Assembly (NCBI GenBank): GCA_963457665.1
Contig: OY735218.1
Location: 44,680,158-44,744,157 of the forward strand
Direction of reading: 5' to 3'
Origin: Thysanoteuthis rhombus
Taxonomy: Eukaryota; Mollusca; Cephalopoda; Oegopsida; Thysanoteuthidae
DNA length: 64,000 bases
Under the pieces are notes generated by a model. The model saw nothing but the letters and a program-made list of their open reading frames with translations, ran no database searches and was not told the origin of the DNA. Shown here in pieces: positions 14,980 to 61,450 of the stretch (positions are counted from its first letter, which is position 1; each line of letters opens with the position of its first letter). The position numbers and the translations under genes are program-made.

Positions 14980-15330
14980 AATATGGGACAGTTATAACAT
15001 CATCAAACATTACCCTGCCTGGCCTTTCCTCTCCCGTGTCCCTAATGGGAGGGGCCCCAGGGGAACCGTCTTCTCAACAAAGAAGAGTCTGAAGAGAAAC
15101 AAAAACAATAAAAAGCATTGAAACCATCAATCTTGGTGGAAACAATCTTGAAGAACTAAAGAGAATCGTCAGAGTTGGCCCAAGACATAAGCAACCTAAA
15201 TGGCTGCTTAATACCCAGTGACCACCAGACGGTCCCTAAGAGCATTTGAAATGTCCCACAAGAGAGCATGAATACTTTTTTTCCAAGGCAGTGGGTAGTC
15301 CCAAAATCAAATTCTTTTAAAGGTTTTGAG
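14980..15330. other. Locally GC-richer stretch, unassigned
   Basis: Contains gggaggggccccaggggaacc and a 31-codon open stretch (INLGGNNLEELKRIVRVG...) at ~15128-15220 ending in TGA. Probably part of an old mobile element, but I do not recognise it. Confidence 0.3.
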
Positions 15331-15544
15331 ATTCATGATATACTTGCCAGAGATTTATCGGGTAAAATAATGTAATCCTAATATTATGCAATTGAAGAAA
15401 CAAGAGAGTCATAGTGATTATAGACATTGAATCCAGTATGTGATAAGTACATTTTTGGCTACCTACATCTGATATATGTGAAAACATTCCATTTTTTAAC
15501 CTGCATTAAAGATGACAGCATATATGAAATATGTTTGATACAGA

Positions 15545-16035
15545 TTGTATTCTACACACGTGGATAATAGAGATTTGTATTGCATGAGCATAGAGAATAG
15601 CCTTCTTTTCTCATCAAATTTATAGATGTGGGTAATGAAGATTTGTATAGCAGTGAGCTTGAAGGATAAAATACTATACGCATCACATTTTATAGACATG
15701 GGTAATTGAGACTTGCATTGCAGTGGGCTTGAAGTATAGCCTCCTATTCTCTTTGCATTTTGCAGTGAGCTTTCTTTATTCACATAGCATTTTAGAGACG
15801 TGGGTACCAGAGATTAATAGCTTTCTATTCTCATTCCATTTTATAGATGTACATATTAGAGATTTACATTGCAGTGAAGAATAGCCTTCTATTCACATAG
15901 CATTTAATAGATGTGGGTAATAACGATTTCCATTGCAGAATAGCTTTTTATTCACATTACATTTTATAGACGTTGGTAATAGAGATTTTCTTTGCAGTGA
16001 GCTTGAAGAATAGCTTTCTTTTCCCATTGCTGACT
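15545..16035 (+). repeat. Minisatellite, ~68-70 bp unit
   Basis: About seven diverged units of atgtgggtaatagagattt, then gcattgcagtgagcttgaag, then aatagccttctattctcat, then cattttatag. Some units are shortened. Confidence 0.85.
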
Positions 16036-16844
16036 GCAAACGGATTTTATTGTCTTTTGTTTTTAATATTATATATATATGCATTATTTTTATATACATT
16101 CAGCATTCTCAGTACAATCTTTGAATATAAAATTTTATTTTTACTCGGTCATCATTTGGTAACTTAATGATAATATAGATAACAAATGAATAATTACTTA
16201 CAGCATATTATTATATCAAAACATAGCAAAGAATTTTCAGTGATCAAATGAGTAATACTAAATGGAAAGAAAACTAACATTCCAAGGGAAATCATGAATC
16301 ACCACCATGTGAATTGAGCAGCGGTGGGACTAAAATCATATCATCTTAATGAATATTCTACCAGTAAGGTTTCAATCATAAATTCATGTTTAAAAAAAAA
16401 AGAAGTGTGAATGCTAAGAAACACAGACTAAAGGACCAATTTAGCATAAATTTATAAGATAGATTGATGCCCCCTACATGAAAATTTAATTTGGAAGGGA
16501 ACTCCTTCCCCCCTTTTTTCATACTCATGCATGGGTGGAAAATTTCAAGTTGCTAATATGAAGCATTAAGGCTGATAGATATAAATGTCAGAACATTTCA
16601 ATAGAGCTAGAGACATTTTCACTCACACAATGATAAAGTCGAAGAAGAAAATGTATGAAATACTGCATTTTTGATTTCAATGAATTAATGAGAAATTGAT
16701 GCCAAATACATTTTTTGCCTTACCTCTTTGTGATTGGTCAAAGTAGCTATAGCCCTCACATGTAAGCAAGAAGTATAGATACACCCCTAAGTATTTGTTT
16801 GTAAAGATTTTTGTTTTTCTTCAGATTGCACTCTACTCTTATTA

Positions 16845-17795
16845 TTGACGCTGCTTTCATTCTTATTGCATTCTCAACATATTAATCAAACTACTTTTCT
16901 TTACATTGCAATGTAGAGTTGTTACTAACAGTGTTTTTGTCTATAATTGCATTCAACACATTACTGATAGTGCATTGGTTTACAGTACATTCTGAACTAA
17001 TTACTGACAGTGCCTTTGTTCATATCGCACTCAAAACTTATTACTGACAGTGATTTTATTTACATTGCATTGTAGACTTATAACTAACAGGGCTTTTGTT
17101 CATATTTGTAAACTTATTACTGACAATACTTTTGTTCACATTGCATTCTTAACTAATTATTGAGAGATCTTCTATACACATTGCATTCTGGACTAATTAC
17201 TGACAGCGCTTTCATTCACATTGTATTACATTGACTTATTACTGGCAATGAGTCTGTTCACATTGCATTCTTAACTTATTACTGACAATGCTTTCGCTAA
17301 TGTTGCATTCTACACTTATGACTGAGAATGCTTTTGTTCAGATTGCATTCTGGACTGACAGTGCTTTTTTTACGTGCATTCTAGACTTACTATTGACAGT
17401 GCTTTTGTTTACACTGTATTTGAATGAATTACTGCTTTTGTTTACATTGCAGTCTAAACTTATACCAGACATTGCACACTAGAGTCATCACTAACAGTTC
17501 TTTTATTCATGATTGCATGCTACACTTTTTACTGATGGTGCATTAGTTCACATTGCATTATAGACTAAAAACAGACAGTGCTTTTGTTCACATTGCATTC
17601 TAAACTTATTACTGACAACACTTTTGTTTATATGGCATTTTACATTAATTATTGACAGTGCTTTTGTTGACATGACATTTCAAATTTATAATTGACCAAG
17701 CTTTTGTTCTCATTATATTCTTGACTTATCACTGACGGTGAATCCGTTTACATTGCATTCTCAACTTATTACTGACAGTGATTTTGTACACATTA
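16845..17795 (+). repeat. Minisatellite, 40-bp unit, ~23 copies
   Basis: Unit: ctgacagtgcttttgttcac + attgcattctaaacttatta (40 bp), repeated through ~950 bp with substitutions and occasional indels. No coding meaning; the ORF at 17288 is a by-product. Confidence 0.92.
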
Positions 17796-18569
17796 GAATG
17801 ACAATAAGTGTAAATTTTAAAACAGTCAAGTTACACAGCAAGAGAAATCAAAAATTAGTAATTGGTCGAAAAATTATAAGTATCTTCAAATCATAAATAT
17901 AAAACTTTTGAATTGAGGCAAACACCGAAGACTCATGAATGAAGGCAAACACTAACCCAGAACACAGGATTTTTTTGCACTACCCTTGGCTTTAACTCAT
18001 GACAGCCAGGCAGGTTACTAGACATGCTTAACAAACACTCGTCTTGTAGGACAATCTGGTGGATAAGGATTGTTTACTTTGATTATTTCCCCTGATATTC
18101 ATTTGAGAGAGATGAACAATGAATGAATGAACAATAATCAAAATAATGTATAAATGCCTACAAAATCTAAAAAATACAAAATTCTCTTTTCATTTGATCT
18201 TGAATGTAAGAAATTGACTTTTAAAAATATTTTTAAAAAATTAGATGTCATTATCAAGTATGAAAATAAGATTATCTTCCTTCAATCATTTGGTGAATTA
18301 AATTTTTTTCTTTTCATTCTATTCACAGATGAGTTCAATTATTTTCAAATACTATTCATTGAAGAGTTCCACTGTCAATTACAAGAAGTCTATGAATTTA
18401 TAGGCATCGTTAGACTTACATGAACCACAGGCTTATTCATGTTTACACATTTTGTATTAAAAAAAAATTATATATATTTTTTGTTGCCATGCTAACATAT
18501 AACACATTTTTTGTTGCCATGCCAGCACACAAATAATAACAATAACCATGCTATAGTGATGGTTAAAGT
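17796..18569. other. 3' flank of the NT5DC-like gene
   Basis: AT-rich. Contains a 17-bp direct repeat (ttttttgttgccatgc) at about 18478 and 18510, 25-40 bp apart. No further exon or polyadenylation signal that I could fix. Confidence 0.4.
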
Positions 18570-52884
<34,315 letters not shown>

Positions 52885-53860
52885 ATTGTTTCTCCTTCAC
52901 TAAATGATCAGATTTGCGCAGACGACAGACTTGTGGAGTAGAGATGGTGTAAATATCAGGAGACGACAGCCCACCTTCCTTGCCTTTGGGCACACACAAG
53001 TCAGACAGGGTCGTGACAGACACGCTAAGATAACATGGTCATGAAATGAAGAAGAAAAACTGCCACTGTAAGCGATGGGGAAGTAACTCTTGAAGACGAA
53101 GGGAACATGCAGAATATTTGGAGATGTATTTTTCATGCCATTTACAAAATATAATAATTATTTTAGTGAAAAAGCAGAGTCCTCACGCTGGCTGTGTCAT
53201 CAGCTGTCCCTTCCCAGGCTTCACTTATCATAAGTTTCTCGCTTTTAGCTTGTTCTTCAATGTTTGTGATATCTGAAATAGACTTACAGTTAACAAGCAC
53301 CTGAAGTGGCGCCACTCATTTCACTATATGCTATTTTACCCATAGCTGAGGTAGGGGTGAACGGATTCATGCCTTTCCCAATGGCATAAGTAGCAGTCTT
53401 GGTCTGAATTCAGGTCACCTTGTCCATTCCCCATGATGATAAGCAATTGGCCATCGCAACTTCCATAATTTAAAAAAAATGCATATTTTCTCTGACAAAT
53501 ATATAAACGCAGTACATAAAAAGGAAATATTCATCTGCAACGATTGAGTAAAAATTATCTCTCTAAAATCTTCTGAAAATATATGTATTATTTTCCAGTG
53601 GTTTGAAATTCCTTGGGATTTTTCAAGCTGCTTTTATTTCAAAACCACTTTTACCTCATTCAATAATGTACATTTATTCGATTTATCATTCTTTAAAATT
53701 CACAAGAAAATTACAAATTCATAATCTTAGTTATCAATCGATCTCTATTCAGAATAAAACTCGACGTTACTTGAATACAAATTTCTTCAAACTGGTAAAT
53801 TTTTTTGCCTAAGTATTGACTATTCTTTTACCAGATGATTTTTCAACAAGCAAAAAATGT
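52885..53860. other. 5' flank of the NT5DC-like gene
   Basis: Would contain the leader and promoter, but no TATA box or initiator could be fixed. An upstream minus-strand ATG at 53023 opens a 66-codon frame overlapping the start of the coding region. 53290-53470 is GC-richer and may be an old SINE-like repeat. Confidence 0.4.
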
Positions 53861-53861
53861 A

Positions 53862-54640
53862 AGTAAGTATACTAATGTGTATTGCAATTACAACAATATA
53901 TTTGCCAACAATGAGAAGAAAAGATATTCTTACTCAGATAATGGAAAAATATATCAAATTGCTTATTGCACTTGAAACAATATACGTGCCTCTAATGGAA
54001 AGAAAACAAGAAATTCTTTCTCACGTAATGAATGAATATATTAAATTGTATATTACAGTTACAAGAATATAGATGCTTCTAATGAGAAGAAAACAAGGAA
54101 TTCTTTCTTACATAATGAGTCAATATATTAAATTGTACATTGCACATATAATAATATACGTCCCTATGATGAGAAGCAAAGAAGAAATTCTTTGACACAT
54201 AATGAGTGAACATTTTGAATTGTATATTACACGTATGAAAATATATATACCTAAAATATATTACAATATATTTGCCTTTAATGAGAAAAAAAAAAGGAAC
54301 TCTTTCTTACATACTGATTAAACATATTAAATTGTATATAGCACTTACAACAATATATGTCTCAATATGAGAAGAAAACAAAAAATCCTTCGACACAAAA
54401 TGAATAAATATATCAAATTGTATATAGTACTTCCAACAATATATGTGCCTATACTGAGAAGAGAACAAGAAATTCTTTGACACATAATGAGTATGTGTAC
54501 TAAATTATATATTGCACTTACAACAATATATTTGCCAATGATTGGAAGGAGTGAATTAATTTTTTATCACATAATGAGTAAATATATTGAATTGTATATT
54601 GCATAAACAACAATATTTGTTGCTTTTATGCGAAGAAAAA
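53862..54640 (+). repeat. Minisatellite, ~84-bp unit, ~9 copies
   Basis: Unit: acaatatatttgcctatgat + gagaagaaaacaagaaattc + tttctcacataatgagtaa + atatattaaattgtatattg + cactt. Copies diverge by substitutions; the ORF at 53875 is a by-product. Confidence 0.9.
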
Positions 54641-54719
54641 AATAAAGAAAGTAAATTAAAGGTAACGCACTTTAAGTGGTTTCAGTCCCTTAAGACTTTA
54701 GACACAAGTTGAATAGAAT

Positions 54720-55302
54720 AGCTAGCTTTTTGTTGACATTCTTACCAGCTTTTTTGAGGCAATGTTATCTATTCCCGGAGCTTTTCCTTTTTTTTTGTTT
54801 GATGGCTTGCTTTACCTCCCATGGTGTAACTTCTGGGAAGTCCTCAAACTGATTGTCAGCATTTTGTGTATTCTGGTCATTGCTCAGTTGCCCATATCTT
54901 GACGAGTAGAGTTTGAGTATGCCAGTTATTTGTTTCTGTCCTATACTGAGAGCTTTGTTTACTGCTTTAAAACCCTAATATTTTTTGAGAGTGGTCTCAA
55001 TGATCACTGTTATATACCTTCTTTTGTCTCCTCTTACTTTTTTTTTTGTTTTGTTTAGTTCGGTCTCTACTATTTGTTCCCTTGTGGTTGTTGGTGGTTT
55101 GAGGTTTCTGCGCTTTTCAATAAGCTTCTAGGTTTCATCTGAGATTTTGCTAATGGTCGCTGTGTTTCTTGGTTTAAACATATTGGCAGCTTCTAATAGA
55201 GAAATTGTTATTTTGCTGTGGAGTTCATTGATGTTGGTGTCATTTTTGTCAGTAAGGATATTAAATCTGTTTTTCAGTTCTTGCTTGAAGGGTTGGGTGA
55301 GT
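54720..55302 (-). mobile_element. RTE-type element, EN-RT linker segment (inverted part)
   Basis: The minus strand reads LTQPFKQELKNRF, then KISDET, RRNLKPPTTTREQI, VNKALSIGQKQITGIL, FPEVTPWEVKQAI and GKAPGIDNIAS from 55302 down to 54740. This is the region just N-terminal to the RT core, with GKAPG.DNI marking its start. Oriented opposite to the RT fragment at 55354. Flanked by a 39-bp imperfect direct repeat (54644-54682 / 55312-55350). Confidence 0.75.
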
Positions 55303-55353
55303 TGAAAAAAAAAAGAAAGTAAGCAAAGGTAATACATTATAAGTGGTTTTAAA

Positions 55354-56275
55354 TAAAGACTCTGAACCCTTCCAGCTCCTACAAGGAGTAAGACAAGGTG
55401 AAACCAGCTCACCCAAACTCTTCACAACCTGCCTCAAGATTATCTTCCAAAACCTGGACTGGGAGAACAGAGGAATATATATAGATGGTGAATATCTGAG
55501 CAGCCTCAGATTTGCAGATCACATCGTCCTTTTCGCAGAAAATCTAAATGACCTCCAACTAATGCTAGATGAACTAAACGAAGAAAGCAAGAAAGTCAGC
55601 AGACACATGAACTTCGGTAAAACAAAAATCATGTGTAACAATCACAATGAGAATAAGGACATAACTGTTAAAATCGGAGATGCAAAACTGGGGAAAGTAG
55701 ACCACTACATCAACCTAGAACAAGGAATCTCCATGAGAGAAGAAATCAAGCAAAGAATCACTCTAGGATGGCAAGCCTTTGGCAGGGCAAGCTCAACTTT
55801 CAAAAACCAGATGATCCCAATATTCCAAAAAGAAGGGTATACAACCAATGCATTCTCCCAATAGTCACTTATAGAGCTGAAACATGGAACCTAACCAAAA
55901 GATAGACCTGTAAATTGAGAAGCATGCAACATGCGCTTGAGAGAATCATGCTCGACCTCACTTGGAGAGATCGCAAGACAGCACAGTATATCAGGAAGAA
56001 AACAGGAGTCTCAGACATCATAGAAGCTATTATAAAACTTAAATGGCGATGGGCAGGTCACGTTGCAAGAACTGATGGATATCACAACTCACATGGATCC
56101 CTAGAGATCACATGTGAAACCAAGGCCGACAGAATACAAGATGGAGAAATGAACTGGACAAATTCAGAAAATGCTGGCTCCACAACGCCCATGATAGAGA
56201 AATGTGTCGAATCCTGGGGAAGGTCTATGTCCAATGATGGACGATAAAAGACTGATGATGATGATGATGATTATA
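55354..56275 (+). mobile_element. RTE-type element, RT C-terminal half
   Basis: Begins KDSEPFQLLQGVRQGETSS, then LSSLRFADHIVLFAENLNDL (FADD box mutated to FADH), MNFGKTKIMCNNHNENK, LGWQAFGRASSTFKNQ, then a second frame with ERIMLDLTWRDRKTAQYI and LKWRWAGHVAR. Ends in (GAT)n. The least degraded RTE copy in the window: its first 170 codons are open. Confidence 0.85.
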
Positions 56276-56284
56276 AATAGTTTA

Positions 56285-56750
56285 TTGAGTAAAAATAAAT
56301 GACAAATTCTTCAACTATTTTTTGTTTTTCTCAGCAAAGAATTGCTTTAGGTGCTTTTTGTACTTTTGCAAGGAATAAGTAGTAATTCAAAGGTGTAATA
56401 TCAGGTGAATGTAGTGGACAAGTAGAGAATTTTTAGTTCACAGTTTTTGCCGAGTCACTAAAGTTTAACATTATTCTTATGGAATATTTCACCTTTTAGG
56501 ATGCTTTTCATTTGATGATTGCTGCCTTCAATTTGTCTAATTAGGGGGAGTACTTTTTGAATCAATTATTAGGTTCCCCAGAAGGATCCCATGGTAGTGA
56601 ACTCCCTACGGCATCTAATTTGGATAAAAGCCAGCCTTTTGGTATGGTTAGATGTTAATTTCATATGCACCCAAATTTTCATCACCTGTCACAATTTATT
56701 CAGAAAAATGAAACATTTTCATAATGACCAAGTTGCGAATCACATATGGA
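56285..56750 (-). pseudogene. Mariner-type transposase pseudogene
   Basis: On the minus strand, fragments of a mariner/Tc1-superfamily transposase in shifting frames: VTGDEN (normally VTGDEKW, first catalytic Asp region) at ~56680, TKRLAFIQIRCR (TKAGLHPKK position), LDKLKAAI-like text, SDSAKTVN (SLVTRQKL position), PLHSPDITPLNYYLF (PPYSPDLAPSDYHLF, third catalytic residue region) at ~56400-56440 and KQFFAEKN near 56340. Resembles the irritans/SETMAR-type mariners. Many stops and frameshifts; no TIRs identified. Confidence 0.75.
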
Positions 56751-57587
56751 AATACAGGAGGGTCAAGTTAGTAACTAAGTCAGTTGATCCATACTGTGAT
56801 GACTTCACTTACTCATTCAAAACTGTATTAAAATGCTCTAGCATGTATTATTATCATTTAGGGATTTTAGAACAGCAAAAATTATCATATACTGTATTGC
56901 TTCCATATTTGGGACATTATTCATTGGATGACCTGATCTGACAATAGGAAAACATTTCTATTGATATCAACAATAAAGTATCTTTTATGAGATCTTTGTT
57001 TAAATTGGAGTTTGATTTCTATTTGATCAGTCCACAAGGTGTTATGGCCAAATTGCATTCTCTACAATTACCAGAATGTTTCCTTTTCTTTTGAATATGA
57101 TCTCTTTCTGCTTCTCTACTCTCTCTCCTCTCTGAATATCCAACATATTCACATGCTGACTGACATAATATGCTCTATAGAAGTGAAGAGTTTCATATAC
57201 AATAGACCTAGAAAGTTAGATATGATTTGTCCAATCTGAGATTCAGTCTCATAACGGTAAGTCTGATCATAAACACTAAATGTAGCATTAATGTTTTCTA
57301 ATTGGACTCAAGTGTAAGATTTATATATTTGTATAATTCTGTAATAATCTTGTAAAAGTGATTTATTATTTGTGGAATGTATAAAATAGATAAGATAATC
57401 ATGTTTGATCCAACAATGGATTTTCATTTAAGACTAAGAAATAATAATTATAAAAACTGGAACAGCAAAAGTTTCTAGAATATAAGGTGAAAATTTTACA
57501 CTAAAGCCAAAAAATGATTTCTCTCTGTCAATCTCATCCCTTGTTATCTTTATTCTTCTTTGTTGTTGTCTCATGGGTGGATTAGAA

Positions 57588-57915
57588 CAGGGTTCTTCAA
57601 AGTATGGGTACTGAGGCATTACCGGGTTGGGAGGTCTTCTGACTATGTGGCAGGTTCACGATGTTTAAATGAATAAATAAAGAATGAGAAAAATATTGGT
57701 GACACTGAAATAAGATTGGAATATCAATATATCTAATAATCTTATCATTATATTTGTTGCAAATAATTTATTTATTAAAGTATCAAATTATAACAGTGAT
57801 AGTATCCTTTTGTTTATGTAAGGCAGGGTTATTATTATGCATCTGTGCATCATATATATCAGTGGGTCACATAAAATCAAATTGGGCTATGTTTAAAAAA
57901 GTTTGAAGAAGCCTG
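57588..57915. mobile_element. hAT-like non-autonomous element (MITE)
   Basis: 328 bp bounded by cagggttcttcaaa and its inverted partner tttgaagaagcctg (CAGG..CTTCTTCAAA type TIRs, ~14 bp). The flanking octamers gattagaa and tatgagag agree at 5 of 8 positions, possibly a decayed 8-bp target duplication. No coding content. Confidence 0.6.
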
Positions 57916-58144
57916 TATGAGAGAGCAAAAAAATCTGATACATTCATATTATATTTCAAGTTATGTTATTAGTGTAGTATATATGTAAATTGGGAACCAA
58001 AAAATCCAAGTAAAATTTTAAACAAGAGTAAAATTATATTTTGAAATGTATTCTGATTTCAATTGCTTGAGGCTCAAGAATTACAGTAAATCTTCTTCAC
58101 ATACATCACCTTGCAATGAGGTTATTAGGTATTTCAGGTCTTTC

Positions 58145-58395
58145 AATAATCAGGCAACCCTGCAGCAATTGATCAAGCTCTGGCTCGTGTCCTGGAAGTG
58201 CTCCACCTCACCCATAACCCTCATCTCCTGATCCTCAGCCATCTTGAAAAGCAATTTCTGTTGCCTTGGTGACCACCTTGATGGCCGTTTGCCTACTGGC
58301 TTCTATAATACATAGCATATTGTAGGCCCTTAAGACAGACCGGTTTGTGAACCCACTGCATACCACCTCGACAGGTTTGCACCTCACTTGAATCA
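58145..58395 (-). mobile_element. LINE pol C-terminal remnant
   Basis: The minus strand reads VRCKPVEVVCSGFTNRSVL then ASRQTAIKVVTKATEIAF. This fits a common retroelement tail (C.PVEVGCRGF...S..R.....GI.G...R.A.....EAAE.AS.WLW). GC-rich relative to surroundings. Confidence 0.55.
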
Positions 58396-58854
58396 TTTAT
58401 CCAAATGTGAGAAACAAACACATTGTTGTTTCTCAATGCTAAAATTAAAAACAATCACCTGCATTTTTATAGTAGTGTATTTTATTCTCTTTTATGAACA
58501 TCATCATTAATTAATAATTTGATTGGAAAAGAATCAAAGATCCTATTCATATGGAAAGTGCACAGCATGGTTTAGACCTGTAACACACTATGTGTTATGC
58601 ACTTACTACTGATCCGCAGTAACTCAGCATGCAAATCTAGAATAATGTGCTGAATATTATAGTATCTTGTCTATCAATTTGTAGAGTAGACATTAGAAGG
58701 TACAATGAAAGTGTAATACATGTAGGAATGAATGAACGAACAATTAAGATAAAATAAGATATATAGTGAGTAAAATTATATACATATTTGTGCTTGTATA
58801 GAGTTATTTTTTTTTTCTTTACAAAAGTTTTTAATTTGTTGTTGTTTTAATTAG

Positions 58855-59225
58855 TTGTTTAATTATTGAATGAATTCTCAAAGTTGTTCAGTGTTTTAGC
58901 TTCTATTATTTCTGGATCTTGATCCATAAATTTGTTCCAATTGTTGACAACTCATTGTGAGAAGTATTTTCTTAATTTTTTATGCAATGTTCCATGGATA
59001 TTTTCTTTTTTTTCTTCTTCTATTCGCTATAAAGAATTCTTTAGCTGGGATGTTGCGGATGCCTTTTATTATTTTAAACATTTTATTATGTCTCCCCTTG
59101 CTCTTTTTTCTTAATGTGGTTAATTTTAATTTTTCAAGTCTTTCTTCATAGGGGAAGTTTTTCAAGTTCTGGAACAAGTTTTGCTGCTCTTCTCTGGATA
59201 TTTTCCTACTCTTTCATATCATTTT
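58855..59225 (-). mobile_element. CR1/jockey-like LINE pol C-terminal remnant
   Basis: Minus strand from ~59215: NIQRRAAKLV-like text, then ELKNFPYEERLEKLKLTTLR, KGRHNKMFKIIKGIRN, NRRRKKRKYPWNIA, FSQ*VVNNWNKFMDQDPEII. This is the conserved tail of many CR1/jockey-type LINEs (RRA.KL...L..L.YEERL..L.L.TL..RR.RGD....FKI..G ... FS.RVVN.WN.L). Confidence 0.75.
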
Positions 59226-60159
59226 TATAATTGTTATTATGGGATTTTTTTGATTTTATTTAGATTTTGAATTCATCGTGTATTGTATTGCTATGGTCAA
59301 TACTACTTCTCTGTAGCCCTTGCACTTTCTTATTGGTAAGATTCAACAAACGCATTCAAAAGCAAACCTCAATTATCATTTTTCTTTTACTCTCTCTTTC
59401 CTTATATCTTATATTATTGTAAATAATCATGATTTTCACACATGACAGCTGTAGCAAAGTTTAGGCAAAAATACTTAATTCTAGGAAGGTCATATACACC
59501 ATATACATTACAGATTCTTACCTGAAAAATGTAAGAGATCCCAAAATTTTCTGATATTTCAAGGTTGTTTTGGCATACATGAAGGAAATATCTACAGAAG
59601 TGAAAAACTTGTTGTCACAGAGAATATAATGATGTTTCATGGTTACAAGGCTGAGATGTTGACTGGCTAAAACCATACCATCTAATATGAAATATGTTGT
59701 GTGTTGCTTGCTGCTTCAAACTACCACCTCACCTGCATCAGCACAGCAACCCCAAAGCGACACAATGTAAAAGGTGAAAAAAGGACAGGGAATACTTCTT
59801 AAGAGATTTTGTCAGTTGAAAATAGAACTATATATGATTAATCCTTTATAATTTTCACAGGTACCAGTAAATAATAAAGAATCAAGAGCTGGCTGAAGGA
59901 GTAAGAGGTGTGTAAGTACAATTAGGAGAAACAATAGCTATAATAGCCCTTGACAAGAAAATGAACATATTCTGCTATCTTATATCTTCTGTGCCTTTGA
60001 ATAAACCCCAATACAAAGTCTTTAAAGCTATTGAGTTAAAGTAGAAGAGAAATAAAAGAAACTAATGAATGAAAGTGATATTCAATCGAATCAGCATAAC
60101 CCCACAAATCACTTAACCAACTGAGTGGGCCACAAATTCTTCTCTTTTTGCTCATCAGT

Positions 60160-60320
60160 GTGTCTGTGTCTCTGGGTATGCCTGGTCATATTTTGGCAGC
60201 TACAACCTTGAAAATTGATACGAGTATACTGATAAGCACCATCTAAAAAGATTTTTTCTTCAAAAAAGGACTTTTTCGGATCTCTGTGGTTTTAGACCAA
60301 CAATGCCTGAATTTTGGGCT
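60160..60320 (+). repeat. Interspersed repeat family R3, copy 3
   Basis: tgtctctgggtatgcctggtc, accttgaaaattgatacgag, gcaccatctaaaaagatttt, ggatctctgtggttttagac, caacaatgcctgaattttggg. Matches the inverted 40965-41100 copy over the last three blocks. Confidence 0.5.
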
Positions 60321-60892
60321 GATAATTTTAGATAAAAGATCTACAATAATTCCCCATATATAAAAATTCAAATAAATATATTAGATTTATAATGAATGTT
60401 TGATTTTCAAAGGTCAAAATTGTTTATTATTGCTGTTGATTGACTACAGTCTAAAACCTAAATGCTAAAATTAGGGGTCAGCTAAAAAATTCTCATTATA
60501 GAAGGGGTCCTTGAGTTTTCGAAGTCTTGAAGAAATTACTGAATTAACATGACATCACCCTTCCCTACTCTTTGTTTATAGTCAGTAACACTGTTGAAAT
60601 ATTTATATTGTTTCCAAAGTAACAGAACATTGCTACACTCAATCATTCATAACTAGTGTACATTTAAGAATGAATAATATATACTTTTTAGCAAAGTTTA
60701 GGTTAAACATGCTGATCAAATCAGAGACAGATCATGCATTTTTCATTCAAAATTGAAGCTCAATTGGGGGTGCGTAACATCTATAGTAGTGGATTACATA
60801 CAGGGAATTACAGTCTATCTTTTATGTAATTTTTTTTAGATAATCAGTTCTAGTACATGAGTGGGCTACAATGATTCATTTCTATATAAGTG

Positions 60893-60895
<3 letters not shown>

Positions 60896-60961
<66 letters not shown>
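60896..60961. repeat. (TA)n microsatellite, ~33 units
   Basis: Uninterrupted TA run. The Tyr-Ile ORFs on both strands are artefacts. Confidence 0.97.
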
Positions 60962-60963
<2 letters not shown>

Positions 60964-61412
60964 TCTTTGTTTTTGAGACCAGACAATGTAGCTGTAAGCC
61001 TAAACAAGGATAGCCCCTCAAAGTTGACAGTTGAAACAATGACATTTTGTAATTCAGCTATACTTTCTTCCAACAATTACATTTATGGTCAGAATATATA
61101 TCAATAACAACAAAAAGAAAATATAATTCAGAGCCAACCATCCTTTTTTTCAAATTTGATTTTTTACTCATTTGAACAATCCGGCCTCATTTTTTAAAAA
61201 AAACCTGTAGATTACATTCAATGTAATTTTATGAATATTTTTCCTTTCGATGCAATTGTCCAAATTTTGAAACTCAGTCAGACACATATGCTTTCTGGAT
61301 GTTAAGGGTTTGGGTTTGAAGTGTCTAAGATATGAGGTTTGTAATTTGTATAACACATCAATCTGTTCTGTAAGTTGTTTTCATGCTTAACTTCAAAATT
61401 AGTTGGCATCAC

Positions 61413-61450
61413 CTGCAGCAACTTCTGAGCACATTCTTCCATGATAGCAC
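61413..61450 (-). CDS. EEF1AKMT1: EEF1AKMT1-like short exon
   Basis: 38-bp exon (2 + 12 codons) encoding GAIMEECAQKLLQ when joined to the preceding exon. Acceptor cttctttaaag, donor CAG|gtgatg. Sequence and phase agree with the family, which makes a chance match unlikely despite its size. Confidence 0.82.

Noticed and set aside
18154..18423. 89-residue plus-strand ORF as a gene
   Set aside because: Lys/Phe/Ile-rich, AT-driven composition and no recognisable domain or splice partners.
56591..56941. 116-residue plus-strand ORF
   Set aside because: Antisense of the degraded mariner transposase over its first half; no motif of its own.
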